Notes under the pieces: generated by a model
The model's input: only the letters and a program-made list of their open reading frames with translations
Database searches by the model: none
What the model was told of the DNA's origin: nothing
Position numbers and translations under genes: made by a program
Assembly: GCF_037975245.1 (NCBI RefSeq)
Contig: NC_092576.1
Coordinates: 17,628,111 to 17,692,110, forward strand
Origin: Apostichopus japonicus
Lineage: Eukaryota; Echinodermata; Holothuroidea; Aspidochirotida; Stichopodidae
Reading direction: 5' to 3'
Length of the DNA stretch: 64,000 bases
Part shown: positions 63,239 through 64,000 of the stretch, piece by piece
Position numbering within the stretch: position 1 is the stretch's first letter
Layout: every line of letters begins with the position of its first letter

Positions 63239-64000
63239 GTACAATCACTGCCTCCGAAGTACGACACTGTCGTAAGAGAGCGCAAAGGATGTACTGGCAT
63301 GAGATTACTGGGTGTCTTCCTGTTCCTTCTTGTCATCGTGGGAATTGCAGTCGGTATTACGTACGCAGTTCGATGGGAAGAGGTGAGAATCTCCCAGAAA
63401 AGAGTCTTTCGGCGGGTGGCCGAAGTTTATTGAAAGGCCATACATTTTGTTGTGCTTAACTCAGAGGTGGATCAAGGGAGTGGGACCAGGGGGGCCATTT
63501 TGCCCCACGCTCAAATTTCTTATTTCTACTGTGTTTTTACTTTGTTTTTGTTTTACTAAACGTGAGATGCAAACACAGTTTTGTCCCACAACAAGGTGTA
63601 TGAGATAGTTAAGACGTTTTGCTCCGACAAATCTCACTTTTACCGATGGTTTCTTATCCGCGCTATTTCGATAATCATTCCGGAATATGTGCAATGATTA
63701 AAGGGACTGTCTACTCAACGTTTACTTATCTTTCTATATACGTAGTGATTTCGCTGGTTACCACGGTAACAGAGCAATACACAAGAAACCGCACGAGAAC
63801 ATGCATAATTTCTTTACCTGGATTCCCACTCCTAACTAAACAAGAAGACAAAAACACATCTATATTATAGTACATCATATAGAATGATATGGTCTTCGAC
63901 GTGATTTTATTACTGCTTTGTTTTCATTTTAAGATATTTCATATTCATATGATTTCATATCTCACTAATTTTATATTTATTTCTTTGTTAACAGGGTTGC
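63239..64000 (+). CDS. second copy of the type II membrane protein gene, partial
   Basis: The exon 63239-63382 is identical in sequence to 46399-46542, including the PPxY motif, membrane span and GTGAGA donor, while the intron just beyond differs (CTCCCAG for CTCGCAG, GAGTCTTTC for GAGTATCTTTC). Acceptor TTAACAG at 63988-63994 is followed by GGTTGC, the start of the 13-base second exon. The repeat exon would lie right of the window. Confidence 0.7.

Larger units (their letters stand above)
58514..64000. repeat. segmental duplication block A, copy 2
   Basis: Collinear with 43509-47170, with an additional 59593-61009 segment. It runs off the right end of the window at the start of the second coding exon. 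Confidence 0.9.

Overview
The window reads as invertebrate animal nuclear DNA, not a bacterial replicon. Genes are split by GT-AG introns, most of the AT-rich sequence is intergenic or intronic, and several families of animal transposable elements are present (P-type THAP transposons, Penelope-like elements, hAT-like MITEs, tRNA-derived SINEs). A CD225/dispanin gene and this repeat mix fit a marine invertebrate, perhaps an echinoderm or another non-vertebrate deuterostome; the phylum is inference.

Layout. 0.7-5.8 kb: a plus-strand, six-exon member of an uncharacterised multi-copy metazoan family, with one frameshift. 6-20 kb: gene-poor sequence with several inverted-repeat MITEs and old duplications. 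20-24.7 kb: a nest of DNA transposons in which a hAT-like MITE sits inside a P-type element that sits inside another MITE. 25.7-26.2 kb: a GIY-YIG endonuclease fragment of a Penelope-like element. 26.6-30.1 kb: AT microsatellites and little else.

30-64 kb is an imperfect tandem duplication of one unit of roughly 15-20 kb. Each unit runs: SINE with an (AT)n tail, a three-exon CD225-domain gene on the minus strand (31261-35611; 51518-53795), a cluster of tRNA-Pro genes with AGG and TGG anticodons (44912-46254; 61346-63094), then a plus-strand gene for a single-pass membrane protein (46399-48975; 63239 to the window end). In the first copy that protein has an aspartate/histidine-rich repeat ectodomain. 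Between the blocks, the first unit carries a decayed P-type transposase (38809-42975) and the second a decayed Penelope-like element (55.6-57.6 kb). Insertions present in only one unit (a hAT-like MITE, a 2.2 kb AGGTCA-rich block, a 1.4 kb segment, a retroposon tail within the tRNA array) show what happened after the duplication.

The most notable cellular gene is the Asp/His-rich membrane protein. Its cytoplasmic tail has a PPxY motif, and its ectodomain has eight 19-residue repeats, three of which are followed by an Asn-Ala-Thr glycosylation sequon. Exon coordinates are hand-read splice models that agree in phase; no transcript or database evidence was available.
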